Shown here: positions 1-8,777 of the stretch, one piece after another
How positions within the stretch are numbered: position 1 is the stretch's first letter
Layout of the letters: the number at the start of each line of letters is the position of its first letter
Assembly (NCBI GenBank): GCA_937927415.1
Contig: CALBDS010000056.1
Coordinates: 1-64,000, forward strand
Direction: 5' to 3'
Source: an uncultured Rhodospirillaceae bacterium
GTDB lineage: Bacteria > Pseudomonadota > Alphaproteobacteria > Azospirillales > Azospirillaceae
Length of the DNA stretch: 64,000 bases
The notes under the pieces: model-generated
Seen by the model: the letters and a program-made list of their open reading frames with translations, nothing else
Database searches by the model: none
Told to the model about the DNA's origin: nothing
Translations under genes and position numbers: made by a program

Positions 1-466
1 GCGCCGCCGTCGCTGCGGTGGCCGGTTTATAGGCGCCAAGCCGAACCCGCGCAACACCTTTTTTGCAGGCGCGTGAAAAATATCTGACCGGCCTGTGGCG
101 GGCGCCCTCTCCCCTGCTGCCGGGTCGGGAATGCCCCCATCTTGGGCACGGCGGCATACCCCTTATATGATGGCGCCCCCATACAATGGCGTTATGCATT
201 TTGAGGGGTTTGCCAGCGGCGCCATGAATGGTTCATTCCAGCCCCTCAATCAGAAGCAGGGGAAACGGGATAAAATGATATGACCTTTGATATTTATCCC
301 TGACACCTTGAACGGCACCTCATTCCTATCATCGGATGAAAGACACAAGGGCTTTCCTCTTTGGTCTTGATACGTCTCTCTCTGATGAATACAGTACCGA
401 CACCACCGACACTGTTCATGCTGACCGGACCGAGACGCCGACCACGTTCGGGATGGAGCGAGCTTC
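1..466. other. Left-edge region without a supported gene
   Basis: No convincing gene lies here. A plus-strand frame closes with a stop at 30-32 after a run of Ala/Val codons and could be the last residues of a gene that begins outside the window, but too little is visible to say. A 62-codon open frame at 95-283 has no recognisable domain or clear ribosome-binding site and was not called. The segment from about 160 to 300 is less GC-rich than its surroundings and could hold the promoter of the gene at 467. Confidence 0.4.
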
Positions 467-928
467 ATGCATCTCAGCCGCTTTGATGGAATGCCCCCCC
501 AGACCCCCAGCACCGCCCGCCGCATTGCGCAGGGGCTACTGTTCGTCAGCCTGATCCCGCTTGCCGCGGGGATCGGCATTGGGGCGGAGACGGTTCGGGG
601 TGTCATGGTCCAAGCACGTCTGGCGCGGGCCGTGGATGAGGCGGCACTGGCCGGCGGGCGGGTCATGCATGATTCCCAACGCGACGGGCATGTGCGGCGC
701 TTCTTCGAACAGGCGTTCCCCGCCGGCTTTCTCGGCGCCCGGACGGCGCCGCTGGAAATCGACGCGGATATGGAACAGGGGATTCTGTCGGTCCACGCCC
801 AGGCAACGGTCGAAGCCACATTTTTGCGGCTGATCGGGGTCAATGACATGACCGTGGAGGCGGAAGCCCTGGTCCGGCGGCCCAGCCGCAGCGGTGGGGA
901 ACCGAAGCTGAAGCGGGCCTCATCCTGA
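467..928 (+). CDS. TadG/TadE-like Flp pilus assembly family membrane protein
   Basis: A 153-residue protein with one hydrophobic segment near residues 20-45, followed directly by a QARLARAVDEAALAGG-type stretch. That pairing of an N-terminal membrane anchor and a pseudopilin-like 'aaDaAAlAGA' motif marks the TadE/TadG-like N-terminal domain of Flp-type tight-adherence systems. The remaining 100 residues probably lie outside the inner membrane. It is much shorter than full TadG proteins, and no other tad/cpa genes are visible, so it may be an orphan. ATG at 467 was chosen because the hydrophobic segment follows at the expected distance. The family call is by pattern; a role in pilus assembly is inferred. 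Confidence 0.6.
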   Translation: MHLSRFDGMPPQTPSTARRIAQGLLFVSLIPLAAGIGIGAETVRGVMVQARLARAVDEAALAGGRVMHDSQRDGHVRRFFEQAFPAGFLGARTAPLEIDADMEQGILSVHAQATVEATFLRLIGVNDMTVEAEALVRRPSRSGGEPKLKRASS

Positions 929-1047
929 GGCCCGGCGGATCAGAGCCGAATCCCTCTTTCCCAAACGCACCGTCCTTATTAAGGAATGGGTGACGGTTTC
1001 ATCCTTAGGCTAAACCTCATCCGCATCCTTCTGTCGGTCGGCCCTTC

Positions 1048-1530
1048 GTGAGCATCCTGCCCGCCTCGTCCCCTCTCAGCGGTTCCAACGCGTCGGCGTC
1101 GGGCTTGGGACGGCTGCGGCAGATGCTGATGTCGGATGCCATCCCCGTCACCCCCATCCGGCCCATCCCCGACGAACGCCGCCGCCGCCAGGTCAGCGAG
1201 CAGGTGGGCAAGGCCGACGACGCCATTCGCGGCGGGCGGCAAACGGGCGAGACGCAGGGGCGTCGGTCCGGTTCGGTGCAAAAAGAAGGGGGGGCGTTCG
1301 AGCTTCCCGCCGGCCTGCAGGAAGAGGGGCCGGTCACCGCCAACCCCATTCCCCTGTCCGCTGATCCCGTGACCGGCTTCGTCACGCAGAGCATCTATCA
1401 GGAAGCCATGGGAACGGGGCTGCACATCGAACCGTGGGACATGGCCATCGAAGCCTATCGCAAGGCCGGCTCGGTCCCCCTGCCCCGTTCCGCCGCCGCC
1501 TCCGGCGGCCAAGCCGACATTCCCGCCTGA
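1048..1530 (+). CDS. Hypothetical protein, 160 residues, probably disordered
   Basis: A GTG-start frame of 160 residues. It is rich in Ser, Gly, Arg and Pro, has no signal peptide or membrane segment, and the middle (about 40-90) is charged and low in complexity. The C-terminal third (about residues 95-145) is more ordered in composition and includes an IYQEAMGTGLHIEPWDMAIEAY stretch broken here only by description, which could be a short helical domain. I do not recognise a family. It lies between the TadG-like gene and convergent bfr, and its stop is 31 bases from the end of bfr. Codon usage matches neighbouring genes, which is the main support that it is real. Confidence 0.45.
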   Translation: MSILPASSPLSGSNASASGLGRLRQMLMSDAIPVTPIRPIPDERRRRQVSEQVGKADDAIRGGRQTGETQGRRSGSVQKEGGAFELPAGLQEEGPVTANPIPLSADPVTGFVTQSIYQEAMGTGLHIEPWDMAIEAYRKAGSVPLPRSAAASGGQADIPA

Positions 1531-1561
1531 CAGGGACGGGAATGCCGGCCGGCTTTGCGGC

Positions 1562-2038
1562 TCAGCTTTCGCCGTAGATCTGTTCCTGCTGGTACGCCTG
1601 GGCGCCGACGCGCTGGATCAGGTCGAGCTGGGTTTCGATCCAGTCGATGTGCTCTTCGGTGTCTTCCAGAAGATCCGTCAGGATGTGACGCGATTCGTAG
1701 TCGCGAACGCTTTCACAGTAAGCAATGGCCGACACCAGCGCGGTGTGGGCGGTGCGCTCCACCGACAGGTCGTTGGTGAGGATTTCCGGCACATCCTCCC
1801 CGATCTTCAGCTTGTGGAGATCCTGGAGATTCGGCAGGCCTTCGAGGAACAGGATGCGCTCGATGATCTTGTCGGCGTGCTTCATCTCATCGATGGATTC
1901 CTCATAGATCTTATGGGCGATCCGCTTCAACCCCCAGTTCTTCAGGATGCGGGCGTGAAGAAAGTACTGGTTGATCGCCGTCAGCTCGTTGGTGAGGATT
2001 GCGTTCAGATGCGCGATAACCTGAGGGTCACCCTTCAT
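1562..2038 (-). CDS. bfr: Bacterioferritin (heme-containing iron storage protein), copy 1
   Basis: A 158-residue protein starting MKGDPQVIAHLN, the usual Bfr length and start. Bfr forms a 24-subunit shell that oxidises Fe(II) and stores it as a ferric mineral in the cytoplasm. In E. coli numbering the ferroxidase ligands E18, E51, H54, E94 and H130, the conserved Y25 and the heme ligand M52 are all present. The exception is position 127, normally Glu, which is Thr here (local sequence EDTEEHIDW). The second copy at 9562 has the same change. A Fur-box-like sequence about 20-35 bases upstream of the ATG and the adjacent iron-uptake genes suggest iron-dependent expression. Confidence 0.95.
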   Translation of the reverse strand: MKGDPQVIAHLNAILTNELTAINQYFLHARILKNWGLKRIAHKIYEESIDEMKHADKIIERILFLEGLPNLQDLHKLKIGEDVPEILTNDLSVERTAHTALVSAIAYCESVRDYESRHILTDLLEDTEEHIDWIETQLDLIQRVGAQAYQQEQIYGES

Positions 2039-2055
2039 GACGTTGCCTTTTCTTT

Positions 2056-2075
2056 GATGAGAATGAATATCATTG
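2056..2075 (-). promoter_or_regulatory. Fur-box-like site upstream of bfr
   Basis: GATGAGAATGAATATCATTG lies 18-37 bases before the bfr start. Its reverse complement contains AATGATATTCATTCTC, close to the inverted hexamer pattern of Fur boxes (GATAATGATAATCATTATC). The assignment is by eye; an Irr- or RirA-type site in this lineage cannot be excluded. Confidence 0.5.
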
Positions 2076-2149
2076 GAAGCCGTGTAGCGGACAGCTTGAA
2101 AAAGACGGTACCTGAAGCCCGTGATCTTCGCAAACGATACCGTTGCAAT

Positions 2150-2168
2150 TGATAATCGTTCTTATTAA
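2150..2168 (+). promoter_or_regulatory. Fur-box-like site upstream of the DUF2325 gene
   Basis: TTGATAATCGTTCTTATTA matches a Fur-box pattern (GATAAT ... TTATTA half-sites). It lies about 80 bases before the ATG at 2248, at the other end of the same 209-base divergent intergenic region that holds the bfr site. Confidence 0.5.
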
Positions 2169-2247
2169 CATCGCTCGGACAGGACGCCGTGCGCCGCCCG
2201 TTTCCCCCTCAAGGCGCCCGGCCCAGACCCGACCAGGAGTGTCCGGC

Positions 2248-3435
2248 ATGTGCGACCGTTGCGTCACGTCCCCCGCCCCGTCTCTCAGCCTGGGATCGCG
2301 CGGGCGGCTGAAACTGTGGCTGGTTCCCCGTGATTACCATTGTGCCATCATCGGCACCTGCTTCAGCCACGAGGATATGGCGTGGATGATCCGACGGCTG
2401 GGGCTGAAAATGTCGTCGGAGGCGCGGGAATACGACATCCACCGCTATTTCGTGGAGCACGCCGCATCCCCCGGCCCGGTGTCCAAGCTGATGACCAAGC
2501 GGCTGGACGAGAAATACGCCGGCGAGATCCGCCGCTTCGCCCGTGAAAGCACGGACGCCGGGTGGATCGCCCTGTGGGACGCCGCACGGGAAAGCGGCGG
2601 GGTGGCCGCCGCCTTCTGGGCGCTGGTCAGCCGGGAGGATGTGCCCTCCAGCGTCAAGATGCGCGCCTACGCCGACGTCCACATGCTGTCCCACCTGATG
2701 GGGGGTGAGAATCGCCGGCATCTGCGGGAAAAGCAGGAGCTGACCCGGCGAATCGACGACCTCACCGGACGGTTGGCCCGTGCCGAGCGGGCGGAAACGG
2801 AAAAGCTGGCCGAGCGGGACGCCCGCATCAAGGCGCTGGAAGCGGAGGTGGCCGCCCTGCGCCGCGCCGCGCCGGCACCGGCCCGTCCGGCCCTGCCCGT
2901 CATCGCGGCCCGTCCCACCACCCGCGCGGTGCGGGAAGCCGAGACCCTGCGCCGCCGCGTCGCCGCCGAACGCGCCCGCGCCCGCGCGGCGGAGGCCGAA
3001 GCCGAACGGCTGCGCCGTCTGCTGGACGAACCGGCCCGCACCGCCAGCCCGGACACAGGTGCTGTGAAGGAGGGGGCCGACACGGACACCGCGGTTCCCA
3101 CCGATCTGGCGGGACAGGCCATTCTTTACGTGGGCGGGCGCCCGCGGGTGCTGGCCCACATGCGCTCCACCATCGAGGCCCGCAACGGCCGTCTTCTCTA
3201 CCATGATGGCGGCTGCGAGCAGGCGGCCCGCTGCCTGGAAGGGCTGGTGGAGCGGGCCGACGTGGTGCTGTGCCCCATCGACTGCATCAGCCACGACGCC
3301 TGTCTGCGGGTAAAGGGGCTGTGCCGCCGGATGGACAAGCCCTTCATCCCGCTGCGCAGCGCCGGTGCCTCCAGCTTCGCCCGTGCGCTGAGCACCTTGA
3401 AACCGGGGGGCGGCGGGGCGGTGGCCACGGCGTGA
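2248..3435 (+). CDS. DUF2325 domain-containing protein with central coiled coil
   Basis: A 395-residue protein. Start chosen at ATG 2248 because CAGGAG lies 11-14 bases upstream; the frame stays open to 2143 but that extension looks like translated promoter. Three parts are visible: an N-terminal helical region (about 1-155, including a Cys pair near the start), a long Glu/Ala/Arg heptad-rich coiled coil (about 155-270), and a C-terminal domain (about 295-390) beginning ILYVGGRPRVLAHMR and containing LLYHDGG and DVVLCPIDCISHDAC, the pattern of DUF2325. That domain binds no ligand I can name with certainty; its Cys/His/Asp content and the Fur-like box upstream suggest a link to iron or redox state. 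Function unknown. Confidence 0.75.
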   Translation: MCDRCVTSPAPSLSLGSRGRLKLWLVPRDYHCAIIGTCFSHEDMAWMIRRLGLKMSSEAREYDIHRYFVEHAASPGPVSKLMTKRLDEKYAGEIRRFARESTDAGWIALWDAARESGGVAAAFWALVSREDVPSSVKMRAYADVHMLSHLMGGENRRHLREKQELTRRIDDLTGRLARAERAETEKLAERDARIKALEAEVAALRRAAPAPARPALPVIAARPTTRAVREAETLRRRVAAERARARAAEAEAERLRRLLDEPARTASPDTGAVKEGADTDTAVPTDLAGQAILYVGGRPRVLAHMRSTIEARNGRLLYHDGGCEQAARCLEGLVERADVVLCPIDCISHDACLRVKGLCRRMDKPFIPLRSAGASSFARALSTLKPGGGGAVATA

Positions 3436-3556
3436 CCCGCCGCCCCCGTGCGATGGCGGGCTTGGGCCGCACATCCTCCCGACATCAGGACGATGGACCG
3501 CCCCCATCCCCTCACCCCGCGGGACTCACATTTTCCCGCCGCACCGCCCTGCCACG

Positions 3557-3575
3557 TTGCGAATCATTTTCAAAC
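3557..3575 (+). promoter_or_regulatory. Fur-box-like site upstream of the ECF sigma factor
   Basis: TTGCGAATCATTTTCAAAC, 54-72 bases before the sigma-factor ATG. TGCGAATCATTNTCA is the common form of Fur boxes ahead of FecI-type sigma genes in proteobacteria. This fits iron-starvation induction of the signalling operon. Confidence 0.6.
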
Positions 3576-3628
3576 GTGCTTAGGAAGGGCGGGTTCGACC
3601 GATCGCTGGAACAGGTGCTGCCGAGGTC

Positions 3629-4150
3629 ATGGCCGAAAAAGACAGGACATCCCTTCTGGGGCTGCTGCTTGTCCATTATCAGGACATCATCGGGCACCTG
3701 GCCCGGCGTCTCGGGTCGCCGTGCCTGGCCGAAGAGGCGGTGCAGGACACCTATCTTCGCCTGCACACGCTGGGAACGGTGCCGGACATTGACAACCCGC
3801 GCTCCTACCTGTTCCGCATGGCCGGCAACATCGCGGTTGACCGCATCCGGGCGGAAAGCCGGCTGGGCCGCCGCTTCGTTCCCGTCGAACAGGGGCTGGA
3901 GCAGCCGGACGAGGAACCGGCCGCCGATACCGCCCTGGAACACAAACAGCGGCTGGACCGGCTGCGCCGGGCGCTGGACGAGTTGCCGCCCCGCTGCCGC
4001 GAGGTGTTCCTGCTGCACCGGTTCGACGGGCTGAGCCACGCCGACATCGCCGCCCGGCTGGGGATTTCCCGCAGCATGGTGGAAAAACACATCATGAAGG
4101 CGCTGGCCCACTGCCGTGATCGGGTGGGCCACGATCGGGTGGGGTCATGA
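3629..4150 (+). CDS. FecI-family ECF RNA polymerase sigma factor
   Basis: A 173-residue sigma-70 family protein with only regions 2 and 4, as in ECF factors. Region 2 is around residues 12-75 (AEEAVQDTYLRLHT, then DNPRSYLFRMAGNIAVD). Region 4 is around 110-165 (LDELPPRCREVFLLHRFDG followed by a helix-turn-helix, HADIAARLGISRSMVEKHI). It should direct transcription of the TonB-dependent receptor at 5207 when the receptor binds its ferric siderophore. Its stop overlaps the ATG of the fecR-like gene by four bases (ATGA), so the two are translationally coupled. A Fur-box-like sequence precedes it. Confidence 0.9.
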   Translation: MAEKDRTSLLGLLLVHYQDIIGHLARRLGSPCLAEEAVQDTYLRLHTLGTVPDIDNPRSYLFRMAGNIAVDRIRAESRLGRRFVPVEQGLEQPDEEPAADTALEHKQRLDRLRRALDELPPRCREVFLLHRFDGLSHADIAARLGISRSMVEKHIMKALAHCRDRVGHDRVGS

Positions 4151-5094
4151 CGGCCGGGCCGGACACCGGCGATGGGACGGAGCCGCCGGACAGCGGGCAC
4201 AGCCCCCGCAATGCGGCTCTGGCGTGGTTCGTCCGCCTGGAATCCGGCGATGCCAACGCGGCCGACCGGGCGGCCTTTGCCCGCTGGCTGGCCCAGGATC
4301 CGGCCCACCGGCGGGAATACGCGCACCTATCCGATGTGTGGGGCGATCTGGACCGGGTTCCCGATCCCCGCATGGCCGCCAGACGGCCCGCCGTTACCCG
4401 CCGCCGCCTGCTGGCCGGTGCCGCGGCAGCGGCGGCCGCCATCGGGGTCGTTCCGGTCATCGGCACGGACACCATCCGCACCGGCACCGGAGACCGCCGC
4501 AGCCTGACCCTGGAAGACGGGTCATCGGTGGACCTCGACGCCGCCAGCGCCGTTATCCCGGAGTTCTCCCTGTCGGACCGGCGGGTCCGCCTCTCCGAGG
4601 GGCGGGCACGCTTCACCGTCGCCTCCGGACGGGACCGCCCCTTCACCGTCACCTGCGGCGACCACAGCGTGACCACCCGCGATGCCGTCTTTCTGGTTCA
4701 CCAGCGCGCCGACGCCGTGGTGGTGGCGGTGGAACAGGGGATGGTGGTGGTGGCCTGCCATGGAATTCACCAGGATCATGTGACCGCCGGGTCGTGCCGG
4801 ACCTATGGCCCGGACGGCTCCGGCACGCCGGTCCCCGATGGGGTTGCCATCGAAACCGCGTGGCGCCGGGGGCGGCTGGTGTTCCGCGACCAGCCGCTGG
4901 AAGCGGTGGTGGCGGACCTCAACCGCTATCATCCGGCCCGGATCCTGCTGTGGGGCCGGTCCCTGGCCGATCTTCGCGTCGATGGCAGCGTCGATATCTC
5001 CCGGCCCGACATGGCGTTGAATGCCATCGTCAGCACCCTGCCGGTGCACACCCAGCATCCCCTGCCCGGCCTGATCCTTCTGCGCGCCACCTGA
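4147..5094 (+). CDS. FecR-family anti-sigma / sigma regulator
   Basis: A 315-residue inner-membrane regulator. Residues about 15-70 (AALAWFVRLESGDANAAD ... DPAHRREYAHLSDVW) match the cytoplasmic DUF4880/FecR N-terminal domain that holds the sigma factor. A single hydrophobic segment, RRRLLAGAAAAAAAIGVVPV, follows near residues 80-100. The periplasmic FecR domain begins near residue 115 (RRSLTLEDGSSVDLDAAS) and continues to the C-terminus, where it would contact the signalling domain of the receptor. It sits between its partner genes in the order fecI-fecR-receptor, with ATGA overlap to the sigma gene. Confidence 0.9.
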   Translation: MTAGPDTGDGTEPPDSGHSPRNAALAWFVRLESGDANAADRAAFARWLAQDPAHRREYAHLSDVWGDLDRVPDPRMAARRPAVTRRRLLAGAAAAAAAIGVVPVIGTDTIRTGTGDRRSLTLEDGSSVDLDAASAVIPEFSLSDRRVRLSEGRARFTVASGRDRPFTVTCGDHSVTTRDAVFLVHQRADAVVVAVEQGMVVVACHGIHQDHVTAGSCRTYGPDGSGTPVPDGVAIETAWRRGRLVFRDQPLEAVVADLNRYHPARILLWGRSLADLRVDGSVDISRPDMALNAIVSTLPVHTQHPLPGLILLRAT

Positions 5095-5116
5095 TTTCCC
5101 CGCAAAAATATTTTCC

Positions 5117-5142
5117 CCGGAGGGTGAGGATCCCCCCTCCGG
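5117..5142. terminator. Hairpin between the fecR-like gene and the receptor gene
   Basis: An 8-base stem, CCGGAGGG paired with CCCTCCGG, around a 10-base loop, 22 bases after the fecR stop. There is no U-tract on the plus strand after it, so it is better read as an attenuator or mRNA-stabilising stem than as a clear rho-independent terminator. Confidence 0.35.
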
Positions 5143-5172
5143 CCGTCGTCCTGTCTCTGTCGTGTTTCGACA

Positions 5173-5192
5173 ATGATACGCATTCTCATAAT
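5173..5192 (+). promoter_or_regulatory. Fur-box-like site upstream of the TonB-dependent receptor
   Basis: ATGATACGCATTCTCATAAT, 15-34 bases before the receptor ATG. It resembles the alphaproteobacterial Fur consensus (GCATTCTCAT core with flanking AT). Together with the FecI/FecR genes this suggests dual control by Fur and the ECF sigma factor. Confidence 0.55.
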
Positions 5193-5206
5193 TAGGGGCC
5201 GGGGCG

Positions 5207-7648
5207 ATGGTGCAGCGTGCGGGGTGGCCGGGGCGGGCCGTGGTGGGGATTCTTCTGGCGACGGTGGCGGTGCCCGCCCTGGCGGCGGAAACCGGCGGAC
5301 GGGCGGTGGTGGTGCCGCAGCCGGGCGGAACCATCACCTTCGCCATCGCGGGCGGCCCGCTGCCGGCCGCTCTGGCGGCTTATGGACAGGTGACGGGACT
5401 GCAGGTGATCTATCCCTCGGGCCTAGCGCAGGGGGTGGCTTCCGCCGGGGTTTCAGGCACCATGACCGCGCGGGAAGCCCTGATCCGGCTGCTGGCCGGG
5501 ACCGGCCTGACCGCCCGTTTCGTTGACGCCGGCACGGTGACCCTGGAAAAGCCGGCGGCCCAGGGGGCGGAGGTGCTCGATCCGGTGACGGTCGAAGGTG
5601 CTGCCGCCGGCAGCGACCGCGGACGCAGCGAGGGCACCGGGGCCTACACCGCCGCCGGCCCCTCGGCCACCGCCACCAAACTGCCCCTGACGGTGCGGGA
5701 AACGCCGCAGTCGGTCAGCGTCATGACCCGCCAGCGCATGGACGACCAGGGGCTGAACGAGATCCAGGATGTGCTGGACCAGACGGTCGGCGTCACCCTG
5801 ATGGAAGCGGGGGCGCTGGGGACCGACGGCAAAAGCGTCTATGCCCGCGGCTTCGCCATCGACAATTATCAGGTCAACGGGATTCCCCGCTCCACGGTCT
5901 ATGGTTTCGGGGATTCCATCTCCGACATGGCTATGTTCGACCGGGTCGAGGTGGTGCGCGGCGCCACCGGCCTGATGAGCGGGGTCGGCGACCCGTCCGC
6001 CGCCGTCAATCTGGTGCGCAAGCGCCCCACCGCAGGATTCAGCGGCCACGCCGAGGCCCAGGTGGGATCCTGGGACCGTACCCGGTTCGAAGGGGACGTG
6101 TCCGGCCCGCTGACCGCCGACGGACGGCTGCGCGGGCGCATCGTCGGGGCGCGGCAGGAGAATGATTCCTTCATCGACCGTCTGCACCAGCGCAAGACCG
6201 TGCTCTACGGCGTGATTGAGGCGGACATCACCCCCGATACCCTGCTGACCGCCGGGCTGGAATACCAGAAACACACCTCCAACCACGCATCGCGCTCCGG
6301 TTTCCCGCTGTTCTTTTCCGATGGCGGAAAAACGCACTTTTCCCGCTCGGTCAACAGCGGCGCCAACTGGGCCTATTTCACCCACGACAATCTGACCGGC
6401 TTTGCCGAGGTGAAACACAGCTTCGGCGACGGCTGGACGGCGACCGCCACCCTGGAACACATGCAGCGGGAATACGACGGGGTGATCGGCTATGGGGCCC
6501 GCGGCACCCTGAACCGCGACGGCACCGGCATGGGCATCTGGCCGGGGCGCTGGAACTCCCAGCTTCAGCAGACCTCCATCGGCCTGGACCTGACCGGCCC
6601 GTTCGAGCTGTTGGGGCGGCGGCACGATCTGATGGCCGGGGTCAGCGGCTATTACGCCCAGCGCAGCGGCCTGGATTACCCGTTGTGGTATCTCGACGGC
6701 TACGATCCGTCGATCACCAACTATTTCACCTGGGCCGGGGTCATCGCCGAGCCGGTGCTGAACCCCACCGGCGCCTCCCAAACCACCGAGCGGCAGATGG
6801 CGGGCTACCTCGCCACCCGCCTGCGGCCCACCGACGCCCTGTCGGTGATCCTGGGCGGGCGCCTCAGCCGCTGGCAGGAGGGGAAGGCCGCTCATCCCCA
6901 TGGCGGGGAGGCCACGGCGTCGGCCCGTGCGGAAAACGGGGTGTTCACCCCCTATGCCGGCATCGTCTATGACCTGGACGACGTGTGGTCGGTGTATGCC
7001 AGCTACACCAGCATCTTCAAGCCGCAGGATTACAAGGACACCGCCGGCAACGCCCTCGATCCCCTGGAAGGCAACGCCTATGAGGCCGGGGTGAAGGCCG
7101 AATTCCTCGGCGGGCGGCTGACCGCCAGCGCCGCGGTGTTCCGCATCGACCAGGACAATCTGGCCGTCGCCGATCCCGGCCGCTTCACGCCCGAGGGCGA
7201 ACAGGCGTACCGCGCGGCCAAGGGCGCCAAGAGCAAAGGCGTGGAGATGGAGGTGTCGGGCGAGGTGCTCACCGGCTGGCATCTGGGCGGCGGCGTCAGC
7301 CACACCATCATCCGCGATGCGTCGGGGGCGCGGATGATGACCTATCTGCCCAAGGACATGGTGAAGCTGTTCACCACCTACCGCCTGCCGGGCCGCTGGG
7401 ACCGGCTGACGCTGGGGGCCAACGTGAAATGGCAGGGCGGGATGTTCTCCGGCTCCGGCAGCCGGGAATACCGCCAGGACGGCTTTGCCGTCGCCGACGT
7501 GATGGCCCGCTATCAGGTGACCGAGGCCGTGTCGGCCACGCTCAACGTCAACAACCTGTTCGACAAGCGGTACCTGACCAACCTGAACGGCAACGGCTAT
7601 TACGGCGAGCCGTGCAACGTCCTGCTGTCGCTGCGGGCAAGCTGGTGA
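5207..7648 (+). CDS. TonB-dependent siderophore receptor with STN signalling domain
   Basis: An 813-residue outer-membrane receptor. Residues 1-27 form a signal peptide ending near ALAAETGG. The secretin/TonB short N-terminal (STN) signalling domain spans about 45-110 (ITFAIAGGPLPAALAAYGQV ... LIRLLAGTGLTARF), the part that contacts FecR. The plug follows from about residue 150 (TKLPLTVRETPQSVSVMTRQ), and the 22-strand barrel fills the rest, with the insertion signature NNLFDKRYLTN and a final aromatic (LRASW). Sequence style is that of ferric-siderophore receptors such as FpvA/FhuE; the actual siderophore cannot be told. It is downstream of its own sigma/FecR pair, a complete cell-surface signalling set. 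Confidence 0.93.
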   Translation: MVQRAGWPGRAVVGILLATVAVPALAAETGGRAVVVPQPGGTITFAIAGGPLPAALAAYGQVTGLQVIYPSGLAQGVASAGVSGTMTAREALIRLLAGTGLTARFVDAGTVTLEKPAAQGAEVLDPVTVEGAAAGSDRGRSEGTGAYTAAGPSATATKLPLTVRETPQSVSVMTRQRMDDQGLNEIQDVLDQTVGVTLMEAGALGTDGKSVYARGFAIDNYQVNGIPRSTVYGFGDSISDMAMFDRVEVVRGATGLMSGVGDPSAAVNLVRKRPTAGFSGHAEAQVGSWDRTRFEGDVSGPLTADGRLRGRIVGARQENDSFIDRLHQRKTVLYGVIEADITPDTLLTAGLEYQKHTSNHASRSGFPLFFSDGGKTHFSRSVNSGANWAYFTHDNLTGFAEVKHSFGDGWTATATLEHMQREYDGVIGYGARGTLNRDGTGMGIWPGRWNSQLQQTSIGLDLTGPFELLGRRHDLMAGVSGYYAQRSGLDYPLWYLDGYDPSITNYFTWAGVIAEPVLNPTGASQTTERQMAGYLATRLRPTDALSVILGGRLSRWQEGKAAHPHGGEATASARAENGVFTPYAGIVYDLDDVWSVYASYTSIFKPQDYKDTAGNALDPLEGNAYEAGVKAEFLGGRLTASAAVFRIDQDNLAVADPGRFTPEGEQAYRAAKGAKSKGVEMEVSGEVLTGWHLGGGVSHTIIRDASGARMMTYLPKDMVKLFTTYRLPGRWDRLTLGANVKWQGGMFSGSGSREYRQDGFAVADVMARYQVTEAVSATLNVNNLFDKRYLTNLNGNGYYGEPCNVLLSLRASW

Positions 7649-7670
7649 CCCGATGGCAGGAGAACGCACG

Positions 7671-8777
7671 ATGAGCGGCGGTGCATCACGAAGCCGGCTG
7701 TGGTTTCTGTGGCATTCCTGGCTGGCGATGCCGGTCTGGGCCTTCCTGTTCTTCGTCTGCCTGACCGGCACCGTTGCGGTGGTCAGCAGCGAAATCATGT
7801 GGCTGGCCGATCCGGCCCTGCGGGCGTCGGCCGACGGTGCACCGCTGCCGGTCAGCGCCCTGATCGCCGCGGCGGAAGCCGCCGCCCCCGGCGGGCGGGC
7901 GGCGTCGGTGTCGTGGAGCGGGGCGCACATGGCGGTGGGCGTCGGGCTGTTCCTGCCCGACGGAACCATGGCCACCGCCTGGGTCGATCCCATCACCGGG
8001 GCCGTCCGGGGGATGTCGGGGAACAGCACGTTCCGCAGCTTCATCCGCGCGCTGCACGGCTGGCTGCTGACCTATCCCACCGGCTGGTACGCGGTCACGG
8101 CGCTGGCGGTGCCGATGGTGGGGTCGCTGGTCACCGGGCTTGTGGTCTACAAACGGTTCTGGCGCGCCTTCCTGCATCCGCGCGTGCGCTGGTCCCAGGG
8201 GGAACGGGTGATGTGGGGCGACCTGCACCGGCTGGCCGGGGTGTGGTCGATCTGGTTCATCGCCGTCATCGCCGTCACCAGCCTGTGGTTTCTGGTCTAT
8301 GTGCTGCTGCTGGATCTGGGGATGGGGCTGGGCGGGCGGAAACCGCCGGTGCTGCTGGCGCGCGACGCGCTGCCGGTGACGCGGACGGCACCGGCCATCG
8401 ACACCGACGCCGTGCTGGCCGCCGCGGTGGCGGCGGTGCCGGACATGCGGCTGCGCTACCTGTCCCTGCCCGAGAGCGCCTTCGACCCCGTTCTGGTGAT
8501 CGGGTCCAGCGGACAGGCGCCGCTGCTGCCCGACTATGTGCGGATCAACCCCCACACCGCCGCGGTGATGGATGTCACCGGCGGGCTGGAGGGGGCGTCG
8601 GGCATCGAGCTGACGCGCACGGTGATGCGGGCGCTGCACACCGGGGATTTCGGCGGGCTGCCGGTCAAGCTGGTGTGGATGGTCTTCGGCATCCTGCTGA
8701 CCGGCATGGTGTTCAGCGGCATGGTGATCTGGATGAAACGCACGGCACGCGCCATGAGGGAGGGACGCCATGGGTGA
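7671..8777 (+). CDS. PepSY-associated transmembrane protein (PiuB-like, iron-regulated)
   Basis: A 368-residue inner-membrane protein. ATG 7671 is preferred over the in-frame ATG at 7653 because AGGAG ends nine bases before it. Four main hydrophobic segments are visible (about residues 10-40, 140-165, 190-225 and 325-350) with PepSY-type periplasmic loops between them; the first segment carries the family pattern WHSWLAMPVWAFLFFVCLTG. Such proteins are regularly encoded beside siderophore receptors and are thought to reduce or release iron from ferric siderophores in the periplasm; that role is family inference. It starts 22 bases after the receptor and overlaps the next gene by eight bases. 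Confidence 0.85.
   Translation: MSGGASRSRLWFLWHSWLAMPVWAFLFFVCLTGTVAVVSSEIMWLADPALRASADGAPLPVSALIAAAEAAAPGGRAASVSWSGAHMAVGVGLFLPDGTMATAWVDPITGAVRGMSGNSTFRSFIRALHGWLLTYPTGWYAVTALAVPMVGSLVTGLVVYKRFWRAFLHPRVRWSQGERVMWGDLHRLAGVWSIWFIAVIAVTSLWFLVYVLLLDLGMGLGGRKPPVLLARDALPVTRTAPAIDTDAVLAAAVAAVPDMRLRYLSLPESAFDPVLVIGSSGQAPLLPDYVRINPHTAAVMDVTGGLEGASGIELTRTVMRALHTGDFGGLPVKLVWMVFGILLTGMVFSGMVIWMKRTARAMREGRHG

Noticed and set aside
95..283. 62-codon frame at the left edge
   Set aside because: No ribosome-binding site or recognisable features.
5453..8044. 863-codon minus-strand frame opposite the TonB receptor
   Set aside because: Its composition (runs of Gly, His, Gln and Pro) is what the antisense of GC-rich coding DNA gives. 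It shows no domain.
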